Both the position numbers and the translations under genes were made by a program. The notes below the pieces were generated by a model. It did not search any database, was not told where the DNA came from, and worked only from the letters and a program-made list of their open reading frames with translations. This document shows, piece by piece, positions 15,677 to 23,505 of a DNA stretch of 37,665 nucleotides. Source of the DNA: Negativicutes bacterium (GTDB lineage: Bacteria; Bacillota_C; Negativicutes; Sporomusales_B; JARLHX01); the NCBI GenBank assembly GCA_031292015.1, contig JARLHY010000013.1, positions 1 through 37,665 of the forward strand, written 5' to 3'. How positions within the stretch are numbered: position 1 is the first letter of the stretch; every line of letters starts with the position of its first letter.

Positions 15677-17704
15677 TCAGAGGCATATCAACTGGCCCTT
15701 ATCGGTGATTTTCGTACCTGTCCGACCTTTGCCAAACTCGACCAATTGCATTTTTACAAGAATATCCAAAATGCGTCTCACTTCATGCTCAGATGTTTCA
15801 ATCCCCTGCGATACCAGCAGACTGTATAAAAACCGCCGTCCAACGCTTCTAATCTTCAAATCTTTCAGGATCGCTACAGCTATTTTTTTCTCGTAGGGCA
15901 GCAAACCGGTGAAACACAGGTCTCCTTCCTTTTTTTCCGTCATGCCGATTTGCAAGTCGGGAGGGAAGTCATCACTTGTTAAAAGGTCTCCCCCCATATA
16001 TGCCATGTACTCGATGCAGCCCTTGAGTTCTCGCACATTACCATCCCAGGGATAATTGTACAACAACGACATTGCTCTTTCTTCAAGCCGTTTATGACCA
16101 CAGCCAATCTCCCCCAGCACGTCTTCAATGAGGAAGGGAATGTCCCCCCTGCGCTCACGCAGGGCCGGGAGGTGGAGTGTTAACGTATTCAACCGATAAT
16201 AAAGGTCTTTTCGAAATTCGCCCTTTTGCACCAGTTCCCGTAAATTAAGGTTAGTTGCCGCGATCACCTTGACATTGACCGGAAGGATAGAGGTTGCCCC
16301 AATTCTCATTACCTCTTTTTCCTGCAAGACCCGCAGTAATTTGACCTGGGTGCTGATCGGCAGGTCGCCGATTTCATCAAGGAAGAGCGTTCCCTCGTGG
16401 GCAAGTTCAAATAATCCTTTTTTCCCGCCTTTTCTCGCGTTGGTAAAAGCCCCGTCTTCATAGCCGAATAGTTCGCTCTCCAACAAAGTCGGCGGAAGGG
16501 CGGCGCAGTTAATAGCCACAAACGGTTTATTTCTGCGCCCGGAAGTATTGTGAATCGACTGTGCGAACAATTCCTTCCCGGTCCCACTTTCACCGGTAAT
16601 CAAAACATTGGTTTCAATCCTGGCAATCTTCTTTGCTCTCGAAATACATTCCGCCATCAATTTGCTCTGACCCACGATATCTTCAAACCGGTACTTCGCT
16701 ACCAGGCCTTTATTCGCCAACTGTTTTCGCAGATTATTCTCCAGGTCCTGAATCGCGCTCACATCCTTGATGATAACAACATGACCGCATTGGGTATTAT
16801 GTACCGTCAGCGGTTTTTTGGTTACCACAAATCCCTTGTTGTGTTGCGGCAACTTTATCAAAACATCTTCAAGCAGGTCAGCAGCCGTAATCCGCTCGAG
16901 CAAATCCCGAAAAGGTCCGCCCTCGCCTGTCTCTAACGGCAAATCTTTATTTCTCGGATTGATCATCTTAACAAACTGCTTATTATTAAAAAGAATGTTA
17001 AGATCATTATCGAATACGATAACGCCATCATTGATGACATTCAGCATCGTATCCAGCAGTGTCTTCAGTTTGCCTGAATGTTCAAGGGCATAGCGCTGCT
17101 GAGACTGGATCGGCGTTATCTTATCCGAGTATCGAACCAGCCGTTCTTCAATGATGTCATCAAAAATATTAAGTTTTACGGCTATCTCCATCACGGTCGA
17201 AGAGTCCACCACAGTCCAGCCAATGTCAATAACGGTTTCGACCCCCGCAGGAACATAGCTGAGCAGTCCCGGAGTCGCGGCTATATCGTAAGCAGGAATG
17301 TCATCTTCGGCCATTCCAAAATAGCAAGGGAAAAAATCGATATGTTTTATCCCGATTTCATACAGCGCGGAAATTACCTTCATGCAGGTATTGTAGGAAT
17401 AATCAACAAGCAGCACTTTGGTCCCCCGCGGTAATTCCATGAGTTTTTTCGCATTTTCAAACACAAAGGTTCGGGAAAGATATACAAGGGGAATGTCCTT
17501 CAGCAGATGCGGTCTGACAAACAATGTCGTCGTCGGATCTGCCATCACAAGAAGGTCGCCGTCCAGTTGGGCCTTGATGCCATCTTGCAAGGACCAGCCT
17601 TCGATGGTTGCGTAGTCGTGAAAAAAGTGCTCGAGATTCTCCATGTATTGCTTGTTGGCGTCTCGCATGTTGGTTACCAGGATTATTTTTTTACGTTTCT
17701 TCAC
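15677..17704 (-). CDS. Sigma-54 enhancer-binding protein with N-terminal sensor and PAS-like domain
   Basis: A 675-residue activator that remodels sigma-54 RNA polymerase using ATP. Residues 1-190 form a sensor region that may be PrpR_N-like; about 213-320 look like a PAS domain; 340-575 are the AAA+ domain. That domain shows Walker A GESGTGKE (371-378), Walker B FLDEIGD (441-447) and RNTL/RERRGDIP motifs. The sigma-54-contacting loop reads GAFTNA (418-423) rather than GAFTGA. The C-terminus (about 605-675) has no recognisable Fis-type helix-turn-helix but looks like a winged helix. The GTG start has GGAGTG 6 bases upstream. It sits immediately upstream of the sigma-54 promoter of the MFS gene, its likely target. 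Confidence 0.93.
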   Translation of the reverse strand: MKKRKKIILVTNMRDANKQYMENLEHFFHDYATIEGWSLQDGIKAQLDGDLLVMADPTTTLFVRPHLLKDIPLVYLSRTFVFENAKKLMELPRGTKVLLVDYSYNTCMKVISALYEIGIKHIDFFPCYFGMAEDDIPAYDIAATPGLLSYVPAGVETVIDIGWTVVDSSTVMEIAVKLNIFDDIIEERLVRYSDKITPIQSQQRYALEHSGKLKTLLDTMLNVINDGVIVFDNDLNILFNNKQFVKMINPRNKDLPLETGEGGPFRDLLERITAADLLEDVLIKLPQHNKGFVVTKKPLTVHNTQCGHVVIIKDVSAIQDLENNLRKQLANKGLVAKYRFEDIVGQSKLMAECISRAKKIARIETNVLITGESGTGKELFAQSIHNTSGRRNKPFVAINCAALPPTLLESELFGYEDGAFTNARKGGKKGLFELAHEGTLFLDEIGDLPISTQVKLLRVLQEKEVMRIGATSILPVNVKVIAATNLNLRELVQKGEFRKDLYYRLNTLTLHLPALRERRGDIPFLIEDVLGEIGCGHKRLEERAMSLLYNYPWDGNVRELKGCIEYMAYMGGDLLTSDDFPPDLQIGMTEKKEGDLCFTGLLPYEKKIAVAILKDLKIRSVGRRFLYSLLVSQGIETSEHEVRRILDILVKMQLVEFGKGRTGTKITDKGQLICL

Positions 17705-17724
17705 TCAAATCACTCCACGCAATT

Positions 17725-17753
17725 AAAATATTGCTTGCCCAAGGCTCCGTCAA
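17725..17753 (-). promoter_or_regulatory. Candidate sigma-A promoter of the EBP gene with overlapping palindrome
   Basis: Minus-strand TTGACG (17748-17753), 17-base spacer, TATTTT (17725-17730). An inverted repeat CAATTC-N6-GAATTG (17751-17768) overlaps the -35 element and may be an operator. Confidence 0.45.
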
Positions 17754-17803
17754 TTCATTCCAGAATTGGACCTAATATTCCATATTTATCCTAAAATAAT
17801 ATC

Positions 17804-17853
17804 AAAGATACTCCCTATCGTCTATGTTTTCTTAGGGAAAAGATACCTATCGT
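17804..17853. repeat. Imperfect direct repeats upstream of the EBP gene
   Basis: Two related words, AAAGATACTCCCTATCGT (17804-17821) and AAAGATACCTATCGT (17839-17853), lie between the M28 stop and the EBP promoter. They could be regulator sites. No function can be assigned. Confidence 0.4.
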
Positions 17854-17866
17854 GCAATAAAGGCAG

Positions 17867-19636
17867 TCACCGGTCAGGCGTATTTTCTTCAAGCCTGCGC
17901 AAAAACTGTTTCGCGATCGCAACAGCATCTTTAAACTCGGCAATCATTTTATTTTTTCGCCGTTTTGCTGTTATCGACAACATACAGCTTCTGCCAGCGT
18001 CTGTTTCCGCCCCCAAGTCGGCCCAAACAGCCAGAGACGGTACAGCAGGCTGCTGCAACGCGGCGTCATGATTATATTTATCGCCAGCCACGTAATTGGC
18101 GGGTACAAGGATATGATTTAATTTTTTGATCATTTCATTGATTTCTGCTCCGTACCTTTTTTGAAATTCCACCCCAGACAATAGCCTATATATTTCCTTG
18201 ACCAGGCAGCTCAAGTCATTTAGAACAGACTGCAAATCGTCAAGGTCGCAGCCCTCGCCCGCCTTTTTTGCCCAAGAGTCCACCCCTGACACGATCTCAC
18301 TGATTTCTTCAGCAAGTTTCAACGGAAGAATCAAGTCTGTACAAAACCGTACTATGCAGGCGCAGAATATTCTTGTGTCCCTTAACAGGTTATTCTCATC
18401 AACGACTTCAAACGTATCTTCTCGGGTATGCCACCACCGACCCAATCCGCCTGTATTGGCAGAACCGCCCAACAGCTGGTGAAAGTCTGCGTTTTCTGCC
18501 GGCTCACCGACAGGATTTTGTTCTGATAAAGTAATAAACAGCGACGGCACTCCGTGCCCCCAAAAGGATTGATCGCCCGCTCTCCCCATCCGGGTTCCTT
18601 CAAATGACTGTCCGGCATATTTTCGTACATACTCTCTGGCCAAATCTCTGGTTTGAGCCATTACAGGCGCATAGGACAAAACATCCGCATTCTTTGCGCC
18701 AACGGAATCAATGTTGATATGGGCAACACAGTGTTCGTGGATATCCTGCCAGAATTCATCGGCATACCAGGCCGATCCGGCATACCGTCCCTGCGAATGC
18801 CCCGACCAGAAGGCCAGCCGCAGATTACGTTTCATCACCTGCCGCTGCCGGCTCATCACCCGCGCAATTTCCAGCATGGCAGCGTTGGCTCCGGCATTGT
18901 CCATCGCCCCGTGAAACCATGAATCGACGTGTCCGCTGAACAAAACATAATCATCGGTTGCAGCGGCCGCTGCTATTTCACAGGTCAAGACCGGGATGGC
19001 CCTCCATGACGTATCCAGATTCGTCCACAAAACAACATCGCCGTCCGGCCGGGAAAGTATGCAATCCTTCAAGGCTCCTCCGGTTTCTCGGGTGACAGAT
19101 ACCACCGGTATGGCGGGAAGCTGTTCGAACTGCTCGCTGGACGGGCAGCCCCATACAGGCGAGATATTGCTTTGGGTAATCATAGTTAAGGAATTGACGA
19201 AGACAGCTCCTGCGCAGTGGGCTTTCGCCAAAGCAGACACTGTTTTCGGGGTAGGAATCCCGTCCAATATCACAATTTTGTTCCGGCTGAATGATTTGAA
19301 ATCTGGCCAGTTTTCTTTGCTCACCCATACTGCCTTTGCTCTGACTCCATCCGGCCCGGTATTCGGAGACATCGCAGGAGGCTCACCGGTGAAAGCCAGG
19401 CCCTCAATACCGATCATGGCAGACATCGGTATACTTATCAAGGCCGTCGGAGAATACTGCACCGGCTTGAGACCCAGGCCTTTCAGAGCCTCATATATGT
19501 AGGCGAATGCTTTCGCTTCTTGTTTTGTTCCGGCAACTCTTGTCAGTGCAGCTATCTTTTTTGTGTGATCAGTCAGCGCCGAACCCGCCAGATACGCTAC
19601 ATTATCGTCAACCAGGCTAAAACTTGTTTCCCCCAT
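17867..19636 (-). CDS. M28-family peptidase-like protein with PA-type insert
   Basis: A 589-residue protein with M28 (aminopeptidase Y/S type) architecture and a probable PA-domain-like insert (about 85-210). Metal positions seen are FSGHVDSW (His236), MDNAGANA (Asp246, the bridging Asp), NIDSVG (Asp310) and WWHTREDT (His403). The usual WGAEE-type Glu-Glu segment, which supplies the general base and a zinc ligand, reads WSGHSQG (about 277-283). Activity may therefore differ from classical M28. No signal peptide is visible, suggesting a cytosolic enzyme. The start at 19636 has GGAGGG 7 bases upstream. It lies between the AstE-like gene and the EBP gene. Confidence 0.85.
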   Translation of the reverse strand: MGETSFSLVDDNVAYLAGSALTDHTKKIAALTRVAGTKQEAKAFAYIYEALKGLGLKPVQYSPTALISIPMSAMIGIEGLAFTGEPPAMSPNTGPDGVRAKAVWVSKENWPDFKSFSRNKIVILDGIPTPKTVSALAKAHCAGAVFVNSLTMITQSNISPVWGCPSSEQFEQLPAIPVVSVTRETGGALKDCILSRPDGDVVLWTNLDTSWRAIPVLTCEIAAAAATDDYVLFSGHVDSWFHGAMDNAGANAAMLEIARVMSRQRQVMKRNLRLAFWSGHSQGRYAGSAWYADEFWQDIHEHCVAHINIDSVGAKNADVLSYAPVMAQTRDLAREYVRKYAGQSFEGTRMGRAGDQSFWGHGVPSLFITLSEQNPVGEPAENADFHQLLGGSANTGGLGRWWHTREDTFEVVDENNLLRDTRIFCACIVRFCTDLILPLKLAEEISEIVSGVDSWAKKAGEGCDLDDLQSVLNDLSCLVKEIYRLLSGVEFQKRYGAEINEMIKKLNHILVPANYVAGDKYNHDAALQQPAVPSLAVWADLGAETDAGRSCMLSITAKRRKNKMIAEFKDAVAIAKQFLRRLEENTPDR

Positions 19637-19683
19637 AAAGCTTCCCTCCATCGCGGCAAAACTTCTGCACTGTTAGACACAAT

Positions 19684-19721
19684 AAGAAAAAGAAGCATGA
19701 AAATAATGATTTTCCATGCTT
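19684..19721 (-). terminator. Terminator between AstE-like and M28 genes
   Basis: Minus-strand arms AAGCATG/CATGCTT (19715-19721 with 19693-19699) with extra A/T pairing inside, followed by a T-rich stretch (19684-19692). No convincing promoter was found between it and the M28 start, so some read-through or attenuation is possible. Confidence 0.65.
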
Positions 19722-19833
19722 GCAACCACAGCTTCGCTAAGGTTGACCAAGACCGCCAGGCAGAGGCGATCCATATCTTAATATCTTTCAGGTGCGCTTC
19801 GTTTTTTCTTACGAATCAATATTTCCTTTGGCA

Positions 19834-20808
19834 TTAAAGTATTTTTCCGAACATGTATGACCATTCTCCCGGCAATATCACCGGAACGCTCCAAAAACCT
19901 ATGACAACTCCGTCATAAGGCGCTATGACTTCATCCACCGGATGACCAAAAACATCGGTTATTTCCGCCAAGGTTTCACCGCGTTTTACCATTTCCAACG
20001 GTTTCTTCATTAATTTATGGATACCGCCGTGTCGAGTATGAAAGTACTGAAGTTCAATATCTATCTGATCCGGTACCGGTTTTACTTCTCCAGTCAGCAA
20101 TCCGACCTCTTTCATGACATTTACGATACCATCGGCGCATAAATCGACATTCTTTTGCCGGTCGTAAAGCCGGCCACAGTGTGAACCTATTTCCGGAAGA
20201 ATGGCCGGGATCCCCAGTTTTTTGGCTTCAACGGCGGATACTCCGGCGAAAGGCAGATTCTGCATTCGCCAGGTCACCTTTGTACCGAAGGCTTTTGCCA
20301 ATTGAAAAGTACGTTCGCCTATTTCATCATCAGGCGGCTGATAGCCGACCAGGGGCTCCAAATGAAGCACCGTGCCGCCGCCATGGAAACTGATGATATA
20401 ATCCGCTTTTTTTACAAGCCTCTCCATGTAACAGTTCGCTATTCTTTGGGTGATAAAGGTGTCCGGGTTTCCGGGAAAAATACGGTTCAAATTGATTTTA
20501 TCCACGGTAGAAATCCGGCTTATAAAGCTAAAAGCGTCAAAATTCAAGGCCGGTACGCCAACAAAGGTTCCCGCCAGACTTTTGGGATCGAGACTATTTG
20601 CTATCTTTATGATAGCCTCCGCTCCCTCGTATTCATCGCCATGAGTGCAGGCGTCCACCAATAAAACCGGGCCCTCTTTTTCCCCCTGAATCGTAATGAC
20701 AGGTATTGATGCCCATGAACCGTTGGGATAACGGGCAATATGCAGGTATCCTTCCTGTTTGCTGCCCTTTTGTCGGGTCACTTCATCCAATTCGACAGTT
20801 TTACTCAT
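19834..20808 (-). CDS. Succinylglutamate desuccinylase/aspartoacylase (AstE/AspA) family deacylase
   Basis: A 324-residue zinc hydrolase of the M14-related AstE/AspA family, which cleaves N-acyl amino acids. Motifs are THGDEYEG (zinc His and Glu, about 56-63), LNRIFPG (substrate-binding Arg, about 108-114) and ISFHGGG (third zinc ligand). The C-terminal part (GETLAEITDVFGHPVDEVIAP) resembles the biotinyl-lipoyl-like domain often found in the family. The start at 20808 is preferred because GGGAGAAGG lies just upstream; an ATG at 20913 would run through the hairpin region. It is downstream of the porin gene on the same strand. Substrate unknown. Confidence 0.88.
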   Translation of the reverse strand: MSKTVELDEVTRQKGSKQEGYLHIARYPNGSWASIPVITIQGEKEGPVLLVDACTHGDEYEGAEAIIKIANSLDPKSLAGTFVGVPALNFDAFSFISRISTVDKINLNRIFPGNPDTFITQRIANCYMERLVKKADYIISFHGGGTVLHLEPLVGYQPPDDEIGERTFQLAKAFGTKVTWRMQNLPFAGVSAVEAKKLGIPAILPEIGSHCGRLYDRQKNVDLCADGIVNVMKEVGLLTGEVKPVPDQIDIELQYFHTRHGGIHKLMKKPLEMVKRGETLAEITDVFGHPVDEVIAPYDGVVIGFWSVPVILPGEWSYMFGKIL

Positions 20809-20848
20809 GTAATTACCTTCTCCCTTATCAATGTTTACTATTGCACCA

Positions 20849-20904
20849 CCAATGAACAGTGGCGCTAATCGCGTTCTTTTACAATCAGCGCCACCGCTCA
20901 TTGG
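20849..20904 (-). repeat. Long hairpin between porin and AstE-like genes
   Basis: 18-bp arms (20849-20866 with 20887-20904) that pair fully in minus-strand RNA if two G-U pairs are allowed; 20-base loop. There is no T-run, so an mRNA 3' stabiliser or processing site that separates high porin from lower AstE expression is more likely than full termination. Confidence 0.65.
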
Positions 20905-20918
20905 AAATCGCACGATTT

Positions 20919-22232
20919 TTAGAAGTAGAAGGTCACCGATCCCACGATTAAGTTATTGACCTTTTGGTTAGGATTGGTAATAAATTTAATATTGTCGTAT
21001 TCCAGCTGCAGCACCAAATTCTTGTACGGTACATAAAAATAGTCAAAGCCAAGGACATTCACCCCGTCGAAAGTATTGGCAACAGCACCTGCCGGGTCGG
21101 TGAGAATGGTTGTAAAAGATGCGCCTGAGCCAATATTGGCAGGGCCGGACACGCCGTCCGGCAAGTGGCGGTAAGACAAGCCCCAAGCCGAATCCAACGC
21201 CTTTTTCGGATTGACTAAAGTCCAGTTGTTTTGCGGCACCATATCACCGCCTTTAGTGTTGGACAGCAGCGAAACGATGTAGCCGGATTTATCCACACCG
21301 GCCGCGGTGTTTCTGGCTGCTTCAAACTGAAGCCCCATGCCGTTGCCGATATCCGCTAAGCCAAAGACAGAATAAATCTTCGTATTAGAGGTATTTTTAA
21401 AAACATAGGCGCCAATGTCATGGCCTGCATCAGGTTTAAAGCTCACCTGAGCAAAGGAAATCTCGCCGTGGCCGCCATAACCGCCCCAATTTCCTTCCGC
21501 TAACCGAAAGGTGGTAATACCTGAAGTGATTTTATACATGGCACTGTCAATGTTTCCGGTGGATCCGACAAACGCGCCTTTGCCGATGTACATATAGTTT
21601 CTGCCGACTTCGAGGGTACCGCCGAAGGTGTTATTGGCAATAAGCACCGAACGGTCGAAGGAAGCCGAGCTGGTATCGCTCGCTGTCTTCTCAAAATTGG
21701 ACCTTGTCTGATATGCCCGGCCATAGTACATAAATTTGTTGTCGTCGCTGGCGGTATTGATCACCAAGCGAAGACGCTCGCCAAACCAGTTTGAATTGCT
21801 CAGGCTGCCGCCACCCCACGCGCCACCCTCGCCGGCCTTCAGGCTGGTGGTTCCGAAGAAAAGCTGCTGGGTGCCGGAGAAACGGACTTTGGTATTATCC
21901 TCCACCTTGGTCAGACGGGCATCGAGGGACTGCAACTCGGCCTTAAACTCGGCAGCCAATTTTTCGATCAACGCTTTTTGCTCGGCATTGGCTTGGTCTT
22001 CCTTGGTCATAGCGTTGGCGACGATCATGGCCATTTCATAGCGGGTCATCGTCCGGTTGCCACGGAAGGTTCCGTCACCATCCCCCTGGACGATGCCTGC
22101 CTTCGCCAATTCGCTCACGGCTTTGTAGGCCCAGTGATTCGCCGGAAGGTCGGAGAAAGCGGCGGCAGAGGCAACACCGGCAATGCTTGACACAAATACA
22201 AATACCATCAGAACAACAAGGGCTTTTTTCAT
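20919..22232 (-). CDS. SLH-domain outer-membrane porin (OmpM-like)
   Basis: A 437-residue outer-membrane protein of the type found in Negativicutes. It has a signal peptide (1-23, cleaved near VASAA), one SLH domain (about 24-76, FSDLPANHWAYKAVSELAKAG and TMTRYEMAMIVANAM), a coiled-coil linker (about 77-112, ending LDARLTKVEDN) and a beta-barrel (about 113-437) ending in aromatic TFYF, as expected for BAM-dependent insertion. The SLH domain tethers the outer membrane to peptidoglycan, and the barrel allows diffusion of small solutes. AAGGAGG sits 7 bases before the ATG. It identifies the host as a diderm Firmicute. Confidence 0.95.
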   Translation of the reverse strand: MKKALVVLMVFVFVSSIAGVASAAAFSDLPANHWAYKAVSELAKAGIVQGDGDGTFRGNRTMTRYEMAMIVANAMTKEDQANAEQKALIEKLAAEFKAELQSLDARLTKVEDNTKVRFSGTQQLFFGTTSLKAGEGGAWGGGSLSNSNWFGERLRLVINTASDDNKFMYYGRAYQTRSNFEKTASDTSSASFDRSVLIANNTFGGTLEVGRNYMYIGKGAFVGSTGNIDSAMYKITSGITTFRLAEGNWGGYGGHGEISFAQVSFKPDAGHDIGAYVFKNTSNTKIYSVFGLADIGNGMGLQFEAARNTAAGVDKSGYIVSLLSNTKGGDMVPQNNWTLVNPKKALDSAWGLSYRHLPDGVSGPANIGSGASFTTILTDPAGAVANTFDGVNVLGFDYFYVPYKNLVLQLEYDNIKFITNPNQKVNNLIVGSVTFYF

Positions 22233-22695
22233 GATTTTCCTCCTTCATGTTTCTTACTTATGAGCGCAAAAAGAAAAATTATAAGTTTCCTGATGTTACC
22301 TAATGATTTTCCTTGTCAAAGCTCATATCTATAGGCCTACTTCAAGAACTGCCTGCAGGTATATGGAAGGCACCTCCCTTCTTACCTATTCTTTTTTCGG
22401 CCGAAAGACCGGACAAGCTGACTATCTCCGTAAGAGCAATTTCTATGCCAGCCATTCCACGCGCTCCGAAAATCGGCCGGGCGTCCGGCGGTATCGGCAG
22501 CTATTGAGCTACAGCCCTTTCCTTCAGGTGAAAAGCCTGCCAGGGCCAAAGGGCATGTCCCCCCATATTTCACGCAAATCTCAGAGCATACTTTCTCAGG
22601 CACCTGGCCGGAAAATAATTTTCCTTCGCAAAACAATATTTTGGCGCTAAAATTGACAAATCGCGATCTTTCACACGACGCAGATCCATTCAGCA

Positions 22696-22731
22696 GGGGT
22701 TTAGCGGGTTGTTACTCTCCCGCTAAACCCC
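22696..22731. repeat. GC-rich inverted repeat of unknown role
   Basis: Perfect 13-bp arms GGGGTTTAGCGGG/CCCGCTAAACCCC with a 10-base loop. No T-run follows on either strand, so it is not a standard terminator. It may be a protein-binding site or mRNA hairpin. Confidence 0.6.
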
Positions 22732-22788
22732 CAGCAATCCTGTTGCTTATCAAATTGCCTGCCATTCACTTCCCCTTGCCAGGAAAGG

Positions 22789-22830
22789 CGAAACCCTGCT
22801 TCATGTCTGCCAACATGAAACAGGGTTTCG
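22789..22830 (-). terminator. Hairpin downstream of the ATC-hydrolase-like gene
   Basis: 17-bp arms (22789-22805 with 22814-22830) fully paired in minus-strand RNA with one G-U pair; 8-base loop. Only a weak T-rich tail follows, so termination may be incomplete. Confidence 0.6.
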
Positions 22831-22883
22831 GCGGAATCGACACAACCGGCTTATCCGGGGTGCCCTTACTTTCTTTTGCCAAA

Positions 22884-23453
22884 TCAGATTTTGGGGTCGA
22901 CACCGGTAATCGTCATCGCACAGCCCTTGTCGGTTCCGTCGGCGATGGTGCTTGGCCACTCCAGTTTAATATCCGCAAAGGGAGCGAAGGTCCCATAATC
23001 ACCCCAACACAGCATATCCCGACATAATAGCCGCAACTCTTCCGGTGCTGCGCCCAATTCTTCAAACGCCTCAAGATGAGGGCATTCGTTGAAAATCTTC
23101 ACCGCCTTCTCGTCGTTGAGCTCCACGATCTCTTGCCGGAAAACAAGCATGCCTCCTTTAGAAGTCTGTCCTTTCAGGACTTCCCGGGGAGATTTATCTA
23201 CCCCTCCGATTTTGTGGGCAAGCTGATTGCCTTTGATGATGCCGAAATCCCAAGACGCCTCTTTCATGATTCTGGCTGCATCTATCCCGGGATACAACTC
23301 CCTGATCTTTTTCCATATGCAGTAATATATGATGGCTCTGTCTTTGATCGCTCCCTTCATCGCCACCCGGTATTGTTCTGCGGTAACAGCCTGTTCAAGT
23401 TTCAGGCTGTCCACAAAGTCCTTTATTTCTTGTTTTTCTTTTTCCACACTCAT
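22884..23453 (-). CDS. L-2-amino-thiazoline-4-carboxylic acid (ATC) hydrolase-like protein
   Basis: A 189-residue protein resembling the ATC hydrolase family, which opens the thiazoline ring of ATC to give carbamoyl-cysteine. The family-like C-terminal part reads FNECPHLEAFEELG (about 120-133), EELRLLCRDMLCWGDYGTFAPFADIKLEW (about 138-166), with several conserved-looking Cys and acidic residues. The ATG has GGAGG upstream. It lies downstream of an M38-type amidohydrolase and a cysteine desulfidase-family gene, which supports a role in cysteine-derivative breakdown. Many family members are not true ATC hydrolases, so the exact substrate is uncertain. Confidence 0.7.
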   Translation of the reverse strand: MSVEKEKQEIKDFVDSLKLEQAVTAEQYRVAMKGAIKDRAIIYYCIWKKIRELYPGIDAARIMKEASWDFGIIKGNQLAHKIGGVDKSPREVLKGQTSKGGMLVFRQEIVELNDEKAVKIFNECPHLEAFEELGAAPEELRLLCRDMLCWGDYGTFAPFADIKLEWPSTIADGTDKGCAMTITGVDPKI

Positions 23454-23505
23454 TTTTACGCCACTCCTCCTCTTTTACTGATCTTCCTGGCTGCTTCAGG
23501 CAACG

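Larger units (their letters stand above)
22233..22883. other. 650-base intergenic region upstream of the porin
   Basis: The porin side has a TATAAT (22278-22283) and a TTGACA (22314-22319) on the minus strand, but 30 bases apart, so they are not one promoter. From about 22330 to 22640 there are short open frames, for example minus-strand 22382-22636 with several Cys, that I cannot assign; decayed coding sequence is possible. Two inverted repeats (22696-22731 and 22789-22830) lie nearer the ATC-hydrolase gene. Confidence 0.5.

Noticed and set aside
22278..22319. TTGACA and TATAAT upstream of the porin as one promoter
   Set aside because: Spacing is 30 bases, far from the 17 expected.
22382..22636. 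84-codon minus frame with several Cys
   Set aside because: No ribosome-binding site or known motif; may be decayed coding sequence but not supportable as a gene.
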